A stretch of DNA of 64,000 nucleotides from Rosellinia necatrix (taxonomy: Eukaryota; Ascomycota; Sordariomycetes; Xylariales; Xylariaceae), in contig JAGYVD010000005.1 of the NCBI GenBank assembly GCA_021209875.1, positions 1,798,001 through 1,862,000 on the forward strand. Reading direction: 5' to 3'. Below the pieces are notes generated by a model. It saw only the letters and a program-made list of their open reading frames with translations. It did not search any database and was not told the DNA's origin. The translations under genes and the position numbers were made by a program. Below are positions 1 through 11,665 of the stretch, in pieces (position 1 is the stretch's first letter; each line of letters begins with the position of its first letter).

Positions 1-2879
1 GTCAGTCGGCATCGGCCAAAGCAGCCAAAGGGCAACTAACTTTAGCTTACTTAGCTAGTTAGTTGTCTCCCCTCCCACGCGTCTCTCAAGCAAGCTCAAC
101 TCGCACCATCTGTCAAACTCGCATATGTGTACCTAGTGTACGGTAGGCAGCCGACTACTGAGCAAGGCCAACCCCTTTTCTCCCCCCGCTAGCTCGTCTA
201 GCGTGGATTCCGTTTCATCGTCATCATCGCAATCATCCATCCACTTCTCGTCGTTTTGCCAGGTAGGTTGAGTGGTGTGTGTAGTATTCTCGTGGGTTGG
301 TTGCTACTGTACGCCGGATAGCGCACGCTACATTGCTACATGCCTACTTATATCCTCGAAGAAATCAAACCTTTTCGGCTCTTGGCTCTCCATCCTTACT
401 TAGCTTACTTAGCTTGGACCCTAGTCCGGACCAGGATTCAGCGCCATCCGATGAACATCGATCATCCCACACGTAACCGCATCTTGCGACGGATGAGACC
501 CCATTAACAAAGGTAATCGCCCCACCCGTCCTCATCAATAGCTTATCAACCGACCACGTTTTTCTCAGAGGAGGGTGCAGCTGGAGATGGGTTGGGCATT
601 GGCAGAGCTATCGATAAATGCCCTGTGTTATACATTTCTATAGCTACCAATCGGGGGGTGTCTTTTGTTGCGTATCGAAACCACAGCCTGATCGAGAGGA
701 ACTAGAGTAGGCTTATGGGTTTCAACCGCCGGTTATAGCTGTGGCAAGCTGAGTTATATGGCAAGGCTATCATCCCAGCTCGAACGGAGATTTTCGTGGA
801 CGAATTGGGCCACAACTCCGTTGCCAGTCGGTTTTGCCAGTGAAATGCACTTACACTAACCTACATACACCACCTGCATACCATACACTTGCTATGGTAC
901 ATTGCCTTCCTCCCTGGCCCTCTCTCCTGGTCCGTGTACACAACCGCATCTGTTAAGCCCTGCGTCCATTGGTTAATCTACCCGTTTGCCATGTCTCCCA
1001 GGGCTGTTTGCAGGCAAAGTAGTGGGGCCCGCCGGGGTCCGCTGGGGTCTGGCGGGGCGCTGACGGGGACGCCCCCATCTAATCACTAACCCCCATCTAC
1101 ACTACACTAACTACCTGCCTACACATGCATATACACTAGGTAGGTACAAGTACACTACACTCCATACCTGCACCTACCATAACACGATCTAGTGTACCTA
1201 CAGACTTACTTGTACCTATATGGCTACCCTATATGGCCACCTATATGGCTACCTACATGGCGACCATACATAGTACCTGCGCTATACATATAAGTGTAGA
1301 TGCAAGGGCAATCGTTAGCCGTTTGCAGCCAATCACAGGCGTGCGCTGTTGCTGCTCGCAGCTACCATAGGTAGTACAAGTTACAAGGTATGCCTACCCT
1401 GGACTCCCTGGCGGCCCTGAGCTGCTGCCCTGAGCTTCCCTCCCTTGCTCGACTAACGTCTAGTCCCAACTCCCACCACAGTAACTCAGTCTGGCCTAAG
1501 CCGCTGACAAGGCTCCCTCCACAGACTACACTCTGGACCGTTTAGTCCCTCTGCCATCCCCGTCTCTGCCCAGTCGCGGCCAAGTGGCCATGATTTGCAT
1601 CGTATCAAGGACCACAACGCGCTGTTTCAGCACCACTCGCCGCACACCTGGCTACTGAAACGGGGTGCGGTGGTCCGAGATTTGTCCAAAGACGGACCGT
1701 TGTTCGGTTCGAAAGTGGCATCACTTCCTATCTCAGCCCGCACCACCACACGTGTGCGGGGTCGCAAGCATGCAACTACACCAACAGCAGCAGAGGAGAA
1801 GCAATAGAGAGACAAGGCCCAGGATCACGATGGCGTTAGCCTCGGCGCTAATGGCCTACAGCCCAACTCTTTCTTTGTCCGGACGGCAACCTCGCTCTCT
1901 CCTCCATCCGTCAGACCGTCGCCCTTGACGTGCTTGGTGGTGTACAGAGTACGCGGGAATCAATCCTGGCTGGCGAGGGTGAGTAGTCGCTAGGCAAGGA
2001 GATCGCTAGGCAAATCTGGTTTGGGGCGCGCTACGGGATGACGACCCAGCCAGACTAACCGAGTTGTTGTATTACACCACACGACCACGAGTCCATCGGC
2101 CGCTCAACCAAGGCGCGTGCTGCTCGTGATACCCATCAGCGAGCCTCTGGCATGTGTTAGCATGACGCTAAGACATCTAGCTATTACCCTTGGAATTTAA
2201 TGTCTCACGATAGTTATGTGCGCCTAGGACTTACTACGCTCTCTGCGCGCGCACGCAAAGGGCCATCAGACGGCCAATCTGCTACCACTTACGTACGATG
2301 CAGATGTAAATCTTACCAACTCACCATAGCCCAGCTCCCGCGTCGTCTACACGCTATTGCCTCTTTTGCTATATCCTACTCATTGTTTCAAGGATCGAGT
2401 CTAGATAAGGCTGGAGTCGATCTACACCGCCTGACCCTCCGAGTCGAGGACCCAGGCATTACTACGTATTAGGTGCATTGAAATGTATTATTTGCTGCAT
2501 GAGCTCGCAATCTTAGTGAAGAAGGAGGGGTGCCACGGCCGGGACCCCGCCTTGCATGTCTAACAATGGCCGGCTCCCTGGGGATGGGATGTGTGGCAGA
2601 GGTCGAACTGTCAAGGGTCCGAAAAGAAAATGGTTTAAAGGTCGGCCTTCCTGTCGAGATGTCGAGGGATTTGTTTGTCCAGTTCATCATTATCTCAAGC
2701 TCGCATCATCATCTGCACTCGTCTCCTCTTATACCCGTCATCTCTTTTGACACACATACACACACACACGCAAACACACACATATACACATACACACACA
2801 TACACACACACACACACCATTACTTGCTCCTTCCATCATTGATATCCTCTCTTCTCCTCCCCCGACATAAATTACAGCC
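1..2879. other. Gene-free left flank
   Basis: I find no supportable gene here. Open frames are short, lack introns or domain signatures, and overlap on both strands. The stretch contains repeated short motifs such as CTTACTTAGCT (about 43-60 and again about 397-414), a run of TACCTA/ACTACAC-like words (about 1090-1290), and ends in a CA-rich microsatellite just before the kinase gene. Untranslated leader and promoter sequence of that gene must lie at the right end, but no clear TATA box was seen. Confidence 0.55.
2751..2817. repeat. (CA)n-rich microsatellite in 5' leader
   Basis: An imperfect CA/TA dinucleotide tract ends about 60 bp before the start codon at 2880. A similar CA-rich leader precedes the gene at 14891, so CA tracts close to start codons may be a local habit of 5' untranslated regions here. 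Confidence 0.85.
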
Positions 2880-4007
2880 ATGGCGGATACCATTGTAAAC
2901 CAGAGACCCCTCGTAGGCACGCCCTCGCTCACAAGGCTTGGTGGCGCACCTGTACCCCTCGGTCCTCACCAGCTCCCCGCTGTCGGCGACGAGGTCACAC
3001 CCGAATGGCTCTCTTCCGTTCTCGGAGTGAAGGTCAAGTCCATCCAGCGCACTGGTGAGCTACCCGGCACAGCCACCAAGATGTACATAACAGCCAAGAA
3101 CGACAATGGAGAGAGACGGCTGTGCCTCAAAGGTGGCTTCGACCCAGTCTTCATCCAGCAAATGCCATGGATCGTCATGATATACCAACGCGAGGTTGAG
3201 TTCTTTAACCGCATTGCGCCAATGCTCACGGACATGGACCTACCCCAGGCATTGTGGGCTGGCTACACCCCGACGCAGGGTATCGTCGTAATGGAGGATC
3301 TAGCTGCCCGCGGTTGCGAATTTGGTAGCCCTGTTGAGACATGGCCCGTTCACCGTGTACGTGCGGGTGTCGAGCAGCTAGCGGCCTTACATGCCAAGAC
3401 CTGGGGTGTCCATCCTGTCGACTATCCCTGGTTGACGTCCGACTATGACCAGGCCCTTCTCACCCTCATGCGCACATATGATGCTGTTGTCAACGGCTCC
3501 GACCGGCCATCCATCCCCGCCTATCTGCGAGACCAGGACCGCGTAACTGCTGTGCTAAAGAAACACTACGCATCGCGCAACCCCAAGTTCCGGTGTCTCC
3601 TACACGGTGACGCCCACCTGGGCAACACATACCTTGATGGCGGGGCACCGCGGTTCCTCGACTGGCAAATGATCCACATTGGGTCCGCGTTTCATGATGT
3701 CTCTTACTACATCGGCGGCGCTCTAAGCATCGAGGACCGTCGCGCCCACGAGTGGGAACTCGTCGACCATTACCTAGCCACGCTAACCAAGCTCGGCGTG
3801 CGGGATAACCTTAAGAGCACCGACGCGGACCTCCGTGACGAGTACCGAAAGTCCTTCCTCGCGGGCATTGGCTGGCTCATGTGCCCCTACCAGATGCAGC
3901 CCAGAGATTGCGTACACGCCATGGCCGTGCGATATGCTGCCGCTCTTGACGACCATAATGTCCTCGAACTCGTTGAGTCGCTTCCCGAACCTGACGCCAC
4001 TACATAA
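2880..4007 (+). CDS. Aminoglycoside phosphotransferase / CHK-type small-molecule kinase
   Basis: Single-exon gene for a 375-residue protein of the protein-kinase-like fold that phosphorylates small molecules (APH / EcKL / choline-kinase-like group). The sequence shows the Brenner motif HGDAHLGN at residues 242-249, with catalytic Asp244 and metal-binding Asn249. FLDWQ follows at 259-263, with Asp261 as the DFG-type metal ligand. LCLKGG near 81-86 offers Lys84 as the ATP-anchoring lysine, and a downstream Glu (about 105-107) could be its salt-bridge partner. There is no signal peptide or membrane segment, so it is probably cytosolic. The substrate cannot be read from sequence; fungal relatives are mostly uncharacterised. 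The start at 2880 is the first Met of the open frame, just after the CA-rich leader. It stands alone, with about 7.6 kb before the next gene. Confidence 0.92.
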   Translation: MADTIVNQRPLVGTPSLTRLGGAPVPLGPHQLPAVGDEVTPEWLSSVLGVKVKSIQRTGELPGTATKMYITAKNDNGERRLCLKGGFDPVFIQQMPWIVMIYQREVEFFNRIAPMLTDMDLPQALWAGYTPTQGIVVMEDLAARGCEFGSPVETWPVHRVRAGVEQLAALHAKTWGVHPVDYPWLTSDYDQALLTLMRTYDAVVNGSDRPSIPAYLRDQDRVTAVLKKHYASRNPKFRCLLHGDAHLGNTYLDGGAPRFLDWQMIHIGSAFHDVSYYIGGALSIEDRRAHEWELVDHYLATLTKLGVRDNLKSTDADLRDEYRKSFLAGIGWLMCPYQMQPRDCVHAMAVRYAAALDDHNVLELVESLPEPDATT

Positions 4008-4010
4008 GAG

Positions 4011-4044
4011 GCTTTTTTTTTTCTTTTCTTTTCTTTTTTTTTTT
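4011..4044 (+). other. T-rich tract after kinase stop codon
   Basis: An almost pure pyrimidine run (mostly T with a few C) begins a few bases after the TAA stop. It probably lies in the 3' untranslated region or polyadenylation zone. Similar homopolymer T/A tracts recur between genes throughout the window. Confidence 0.6.
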
Positions 4045-7000
4045 TTATGTCACACTATGAACCGGCGTATTTGGTCACCAGGGGTTTTTTTGGGGTTTTT
4101 TTGGTTTATGATTTATGGTTTCCAAACATGGGATCGGGTACGGGAAGGATTGTCGGCCATATGCTGACGGATCATTGGGGATACCGACATATAGCATTAC
4201 CCATCATGCAATGCTAAGAACAAATACTTGTTTATAAGACCATTGCCCATCATCAAACCCTGTGCACATTGTTCTAGATGTTTTGACCAAAACCCCTCTG
4301 GCTGTTAAAATGCGGCCATTGAGACGGTGTGTCATGCATATATCCATCCAGAAAGATGTTGTGCATGAACTCAACCAGCTACGTCCCAAACTAAACCAAC
4401 ATGTGGGCTCTCAGTCTTTGTCTTGACTAGAAACATACATAAAGTCAACATGAAGTGGACAAGGCACGTTATGTCTCACCATAATTCCGAATCCCTACCT
4501 ATACTGTACGAGGCCCGACCCTAGCCCCCGATCCTGGTCGATCCTGGTAATTATTCAAACCCCGATATATGAGTACCCGCCTTCCGGTGTTGAAACGAAA
4601 AAAAAGTGGATCGGCGGTCCACCCTCAATTGTTTACAGTAGTAACTCTCAAAAAATTCCATTTCATGCTTTAAAATAACATAAGAAAAAGGCGAGATCGC
4701 GAGGAGAATTCGAATTCGAATTCGCACTTTGCATCTCACGCACGGTGGCCCAGGGTATACCCCATATGCATATATCCTTTCCTCCTTGTCGATATAACCA
4801 ACTCGTGTATCTCATTTAAAAGCTTTTCTATCCCTTATCGAGTATTAGCCCGTTTAGGGTTTCACGCGCGCTCACCCAACCACTCCATAATACGCCCGTT
4901 AGTTGATACACACACATACCCATTTCATAAGTCCCTACGGTGCCAGGTTCGTGGTTAGGGGTTAAGATGTTCGGTCAGAATTCGGTTGTGGTGGTGACAA
5001 GCGATTCCTTGGCGTTGCACGATTTTCCCTCCCCCTATCCTTATCTTCCACGCTATGCGATCAACATGCCCGTATGGTGACAACCGGTGCTACGTTGCGC
5101 TTGTGTGTAAGATTTGTTGATCGGAAGCAATGCGGTCTAAAATGGTGCTGTGGCGTCAATCCGAATGTCCCATATAACTAGCCCTTCGTCTCGTTGTTGA
5201 GTTATATGCAGTGTACTTATGCCGGTTGTGTTGATCTATACGTTGTCTAGGTACCTACCTAGCTTGACTTGGCTAAAAAACGGTTAGCTAGGCCTATTAC
5301 GACGTGTCTCTGGCCATAACTCTACCAATTATTATTGGTGGGTATTTTTGATCTTACTTTTCGCGTTCTTCTCATTGACTATTATTTTTGCTAAATACGT
5401 ATAACTACATAACTAGATATATAGATATAGATAATATGGCATCTATATACGGGATATATATAGATGCACCAGCCCTACAAAGTAACACCAAAAGAATAAA
5501 GAGCGAGCACACAAACATCTTGGGGCCCCGCTCCAATGGGCTTAGCTACCGTTGTTTTAGCCAAGTCGATCGGCATCGCGTAGTGTAGTGGCAGTCGCGT
5601 TGGTCTCCAACTCCATATAACTACAGACTGTCGTATGATTCCGGCGCGGTCGTTGCAAGGATATATGGACATGGAATATCCCATTGGTCGCTCCCAATAT
5701 CGCCGTCATTTACACCACACCAGATACCAGGTTATGCATTAACTTAAAGTATGTACACGTGTATATAGGTGGTTGCTGATCCTTCTATCTTCTCCGCGAC
5801 TCCGCCTTCGGACCCTACCTAGCCTACTTACGTTGGTAGGCCTTTCCATCCCAACGAAAAGCAGGTCTGTTTAGTTGTTCGAGACAGTTATCGCGTTCTG
5901 GTACCTACCTGCCTAGGTAGTTAGGGGCTCTGCGCTTCCCTTCCGTGCACGCGCCATGCCACACCCGACACCCGACCGTACACTACGTGATGCACCACCA
6001 TCCATCCCTTCTCTTCTCTTACACCTTCCACTTTCCACTCTCTCGAAAACTGACTCTATGCATTGACGTAGGCTCCTTCGGGCCGTGGTTGCCCCCCTCC
6101 CCCCTTCCCCCTTCCCCACAAGGCCCATTGCTCGGCCGGCCGGGTGAGCGGCCATACATATGCGGTCTCAGGTCGACTTTGCCCCACACGCGCGCGCGCA
6201 CGATTATACCGGTCGGTATAACTGCCACTTCGCACTTAGAAACGGGACGTCAGCCCCCGACCGAAGCCATGAGTTTCCCCGCCCCCGCCCCCGCCCCGCT
6301 CCAGTTTATAGCCTGACGGGATCGCATAACGGAGATGTGAATCTATTGAGGCCCGGCGTGTTCAACATGTTTTAAATCACGTTATACAAGTTGGTAGTTT
6401 TGTTTGTTGAAGGAGAAGATGAAGAAGAAGATGAAGAAGAAAACCACCCTTCACAGCCCAGAACCCAAACGGAGGCCAAGGGTGCAAGCCTCACCAACGT
6501 CTCTTCGTAAGCTAACCAATACCTATTAAACGATCTTGTAGCATCCATGCTGCACCGTATCAACCCATACACTACACCATGAATAGGATTCATAGGATTC
6601 ATAGGAGCCCGCCTCAGTTTGCTTCACCGGAGCCGGCAAGTCGGGTCGTTTCACTAGTTACCGGCCCCTCCATTCGCCTCTCGGGACAATTCACGAGATT
6701 GGCCATGAAACGAAACTGCCCCGAGGACAAGGGCTTCCCCAGGAGATCTAGTGTACTAGTCGCCGCGCCCCATGCCATCGGTATTCCCCTGTTTTTGGCC
6801 CCTCCAGGGCCGCCATACGTGAGGATCGGGGAAGACAACCCAATAGTGGTGCCTATAGGCGCAGAGCTCACTACGATAGCGTCCTCTGGGCTGAGGGGGG
6901 AGGCGACGATGCCGACCACCACGCGCCAATGCTGCTGCCACTGGGTCTATCCGTGGCGTTCGCATATTTGTTGATCCATCCTACCAGGTAAGGTATATCT

Positions 7001-7599
7001 TATCCGAACCCTCCTAGCCTTCATCTCCTCTGCAGCCACGGCGTGGGATCTATGAGAAACTTGGTATGTCGTCGTCGATAAAAGCCACTCTAGCAGGCTG
7101 ATAGTTCACTTTTCATCTCCGCCTGTCTTCGTGTGGCGCTTCGCGCTTGGCTTCCGTCGCGCCACCGGGCCAGCTTCGGTGCCACCCAACCCCAACGCGA
7201 GTCATCATATATGGCCAGAGCCAGAGCCAGTGGCGCGGCCCGTGCATTTCCCGTCCCGTGGTTCAAAATATTGGCCCGGCGCGGGAGGCGTCCTTTAGAC
7301 TCGCAGCCCGCCCAGATCTGCTACTCTCTGTGTCAGGCAATTTACCAAGCCATTAATTTGACAGAAATGAGCCGACAGGGGGGGGTGCAGCTTTCCTCCC
7401 CACACCATCGTTACCGTCGTTACCACCGTTACCATCGACAGTCTTGTTGAAACTTCGATCTCATAGAGCCTCCGGTGAACCTCTTCTATCAGGAAGCGCA
7501 TGAAACTACACATGTCCTGTAGCAATGCTAGTACAGTTCCATGGAACGGGGTACGCAGAGAGAACGCGAAGAAAAATACCCGAATGATGATCCTGACCT
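4045..7599. other. Intergenic DNA without recognisable gene
   Basis: No coding region could be supported. Notable are an EcoRI-like AATTCG triplication near 4711-4722, CCTAGG-type palindromic words (about 5247-5262, 5813-5825 and 5900-5920), a purine tract of GAAGAAGATG units near 6411-6445, and TTACCGTCGTTACC repeats near 7410-7435. The overlapping open frames at 6160-6975 on both strands have compositional rather than domain-like content. Confidence 0.5.
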
Positions 7600-10500
7600 C
7601 AAGTCTTTGTAGCTATTTCGAAAGCCGTTAGCCCCCCTAAACAAGCGTGCCATATTGTTGGGTCACGCTTTCCAATAAGACGGCGCCTCATTTAATAACC
7701 AATAACCGATCATGACTCGGTCGTCACTCGAGCACAAATGAGTTGCCTTAACCGTTTTGTCATGCGCTAATACTGATATTGACGAATCGACGGTTTTTTT
7801 CTGTCCGCGTGGGCAACCGCACAAGGAGCCCAGGGGTAGTAACTATAGTTGGTTCGAATAGCGAGTTACATTCTTGCTTTCTACTTTTGTTAGGAGTATG
7901 GTTAGATTGGAGATCTTATGAATAATTTCAGTCGTCGAGGCTCATTCCAGGTCCTTGTGTAATGTATCCTTTGATAATTAAGCAGTAATATAGTCCCAGA
8001 CAAGCTATCATCGTCAAGGGTGACTTAGGGTCTTTTTGAGGGATTGGATCCAAACCAATCCTCAATTACTGGCGGTTATGCCGAACACGTTGACATGGTA
8101 AATTCTATTGATATTACGAACCATACGGATAGCACGGGCCTGAACTCTAGTTGGGTGAATAGAAAGGAGCGCTTCAAAAGGCGATAACGCTGAGCCTACT
8201 AATAGTTAGTTGGAATACTAACTAGATATAAAGAGCCTCATGTAGCAACTCAGTCGCCGTCAAGGGCGGTATTAAGATCGAGGGACATAACGCAGTTGAT
8301 ATAAATACATAAACTCCTACCTTTTATAGTTAATCGTGCCGTCACTTTCTTTAGTAACACTCAAGAACCGGTAGGTCCAATAGCCATCAATAACAAGAAA
8401 GAAAAAGGTCAGTAAACTTTGTATACATTTGATCGATAGTATTCAAAATCGGTGTTGACAGACAAAGGTAAGCTGTTCGCCCACTCTCTCCTGCTTGGTT
8501 TTTGGAGGCTCTACCATCACTCACTATGTATGTATGGCTGACGAGAGCTATATGAGAGATGTATTTTGGCAATAGACAGTCGTGTAACAGTAACAACACA
8601 CTATAGTCTAATTGTCTTTGGCTTTTTATGGTGCTGGACGTGTGCCAGCAAGTTGCAGATAGGCCGAAGAACAAATATCGTTGCCCTTTGCTTATCTATA
8701 AATTTAAGCATCATCGCCTGCCACGTCTATCCGCTAACGATAGGCAAGCTAACACCTGCGTAGTTAATAATAAGTGTTGCTAGATGAGCGATTAGAGGCA
8801 GGGTCCGTCAACGGAGCCAGATGTAGGAGCCCCTGATGTACTTTATTCTCCTTCCAACACGGATCGTTCTGCGTCACTATGGGATGCCGCCCCCGACGGT
8901 TACTCAAGTGATAATCCCGATCTAGTAGTCTCGCATAAGCTGATTACGCTGGTATATACCAGGAAATGATGACAAGCCTGCTCTGCCTGTCAATACCCCC
9001 CTGGACACTAGCCTGACCGACGTCGCCTTCTAATGACCTCCACCATGATTCATTGACTATGCAATTTCGATTTTTCTTTATTTTTAGGCCTCAAGTCTTC
9101 ATGACTTCCCTAATTCCGAGTTGCTACTCGCTTTATCCAAGATCTTATATAGATTACCTGGGTAGGAGCTGTTCCTTTCTTTGCTAATATGTTGGGTTGG
9201 CAGCTTTTCTATCTCAAGTCAACACGTGCGTCCTCTGAAGGAAGAAGCTTTGTGAGCGTTGCCGGACTAGAGTTCATGCATTTGATCAATCGGATGATTC
9301 TGGGTGATAATGTAGGACCCTTTATTAAGGTAGATTATGCGACAGCCCCAGACGGGTATCACGAGCTATTAGCAAAATCGGACGCCCCCTGACTTTGGAA
9401 TTTGCCGAAAAGGTTGAACATGGCCGAGCAGCCGAGCCGTAGACTAAATATCGGCAAAGCCTCTGAATTTCATCACTTGCATAAATGGATACGGGGCATG
9501 ACGGAGTAATGGGAACTCGTTGCTTGAAATACTAAAGATAATGAACTGTTCTCTGAATAGTTGACGGCCATAACGCTGAAGATGCACAGCTTCTACAAGC
9601 GACTCTACGCAGTATACAAGAGTATTGGGATTCCCCCGTCTTAGCTGATACGCAAGGAGTAGCCTGATTCAATTTCTATAACAATAGACCCCAGGAATAA
9701 ACCACTTTGTAGGCTGTGGAAACTCTAATTAATTATGCGGTAGGGAGTGTGTCCTTACTATAACCTCATCTTATCTCTGAGTTTGGTAAAGCTAGATGAG
9801 AATCTAAAGGCATGCACTTAGAGAGAGCAGGATCTCGCTATGCTTCTAGCGTTGCTTTCTACGACAACACAAGCCTCGGATAGACCTGATGATTGCTACC
9901 AGTCAATAATGAGCTTGAGAAATCTGATCGAGAATACAGGACAACATTTCACAAACGGCTCAGGCCTAGATATTAAACGAACGGTCGCTCATGTCTATTG
10001 TACGAAAACAAGGTCTCAGAAGGGTGGGCGATACGCTTCATTCTCTCAGCTGCTAGGGACTTCATCCGACGGGACCGAAAACCCCGGATCTTGCAGAGGT
10101 GCATCTAAAGATGGAGAGAGGATGTCTTGGAGCCCAAGAGCTTAGACTGCTCTCATTACAAGCAGCCTGCTAGCCCCTATATGGACGAGTTCGGGGCCTC
10201 GTTAGATCGTACAGAAAGGCTCTAGATAAGGCACCTGTCTAAGACTAACAACGAAGACTAGAAAGTCATTGCGATTGCAGCTCAGGTCCCCGAAACGAGG
10301 ATATTTGGTGGGGTGCACAAGAGTGCTTTAATTGGAAGCTCAATGATGGTGACGAAGCTCAATCTGATCCTAGCAGTCAATGTATGTCTTTTTCTTGAGA
10401 TTCAACTCGCACCTGGCACGTATAGCGAAGCGATCTCAAGAGCTAGCCTGGCTATCTATTCGCGCTTGCGGCGTAATCCTAAAGATCGGGTGTCGCAAGT

Positions 10501-11300
10501 AAAGACTTCGAGATCGACCATCAGCGTACACTGGATGCAAACTTGCTTGACCTTGAGGGTTTATCAGCGATGGGAATAAGCCTTGAACGGCGTGAGCGCA
10601 CTCATAGATAATTTCTATCGCGGAGAACAGGGCCATGCCAGTCGCCGCGTCGGGGAACAATGCGGCCTTCTCTTGACTTTAAGAACGCTATATGGTACAA
10701 CGTAGATATACCTCTGCGACATGCCAGAGACCCGTAGAGGTACGTTGTCACTTAATGGTAAAACGGCATTGAAGGGGTTCCAATATCGCGCCCCCGAAAA
10801 TAGCCCGTATGACTTGATGTATCAAACCAAACGCCGAGGAAATGAGTCTGATCTCACGAGACAAACTTCCCATCTCACTACTTATTCATGATCTGACTTC
10901 ATGAGGCAACAAGTCCTAATATCTAGATATCTAATAGACGAAAGAAGCAAACAATGGCGGGTTGCCATCAACGATTTCAAGGAGACACAAGTAAACAACA
11001 AGTAGCCATACAGCATTCGAGATAAGTTGTCTAGAATAAGCACAGGGGTGACGTCAAGCCTATCCTGTCGTTGAAGCTGTATAGGCAGGGGAACCATATA
11101 ACGTTATATTTTTTACAGGGCGCGGGCCGACCCGTCGCCACCAATACATAAATAACAATCTGTACATATGTAGATAAAAGAGATGTTATCTACTCCACCC
11201 ACATGCTTACATAGTTAATCCTGACGACTCGTATGCCCTGACAGGAATGGGGGGTATTGAGGCTGGCGACAATACAGCGCGGTTTTGACACAGCTGCATT
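7600..11300. other. AT-rich, mutation-decayed island
   Basis: Composition drops sharply relative to flanking genes: TA, TT and AA words dominate and stop codons occur in every frame. This is how repeat-induced point mutation (RIP) leaves sequences in Pezizomycotina, although I could not compute RIP indices. No transposon terminal repeats, target duplications or intact transposase were recognised. The island contains plus-strand protein-like fragments listed separately. Confidence 0.6.
9267..10608 (+). pseudogene. Decayed protein-coding relic, family not assigned
   Basis: Several protein-like fragments occur in order on the plus strand but in changing frames. 9267-9389 includes FMHLINRMILGDNVGPF. 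9557-9664 includes HNAEDAQLLQATLRSIQEYW and then TGA. 9840-9950 includes RPDDCYQSIMSLRNLI. 10264-10395 includes IWWGAQECFNWKLND and then TGA. 10320-10490 is an overlapping frame with FLEIQLAPGTYSEA. 10489-10608 includes RTLDANLLDLEGLSAMGISL and then TAA. The order and amphipathic composition suggest one gene of more than 1.3 kb broken by stops and indels inside an AT-rich island. I do not recognise the family. A chance series of open stretches remains possible. Confidence 0.4.
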
Positions 11301-11665
11301 TGTCAAGACGAACTATGTATGTCATACGAAATAAGATAAGCGTTCAATTAATGGTATATATACACTTATGTAGGAAATAGCACAACCATGCGTGCCTGCG
11401 ATAGGTGGCGTCGTCTGGTTGTTCTCGAAAGTAGAGGGGACCTCGTGAAAACGACGTGGACGTGGCTTGGTGACTTGCACCATCACCAAATGGCAAAAGA
11501 TCGTGCTTGCCACTGATTGCCTATTATTGGTTGGCGTAATGTTCGAAAAATCTCGTATTCATCATCGTGATATCATTCTCAGCGGTCTTATCTAGCTCGG
11601 GTATTTTGAAGCACGTCGCTTTCTTTTATGCCAATTTGGAGCTACTACGACCGCCCTTGTCTGGT
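11301..11665. other. Short intergenic stretch downstream of phosphatase
   Basis: This is the transition from the AT-rich island to normal composition; it contains the presumed 3' untranslated region of the minus-strand phosphatase gene. Nothing else was recognised. Confidence 0.5.

Noticed and set aside
5574..5652. Possible tRNA gene: TAGTGTAGTGG matches the A-box, followed by TCTCCAA that could hold a CCA anticodon.
   Set aside because: Acceptor and T arms do not pair, no convincing B-box follows, and no 3' half compatible with an intron was found.
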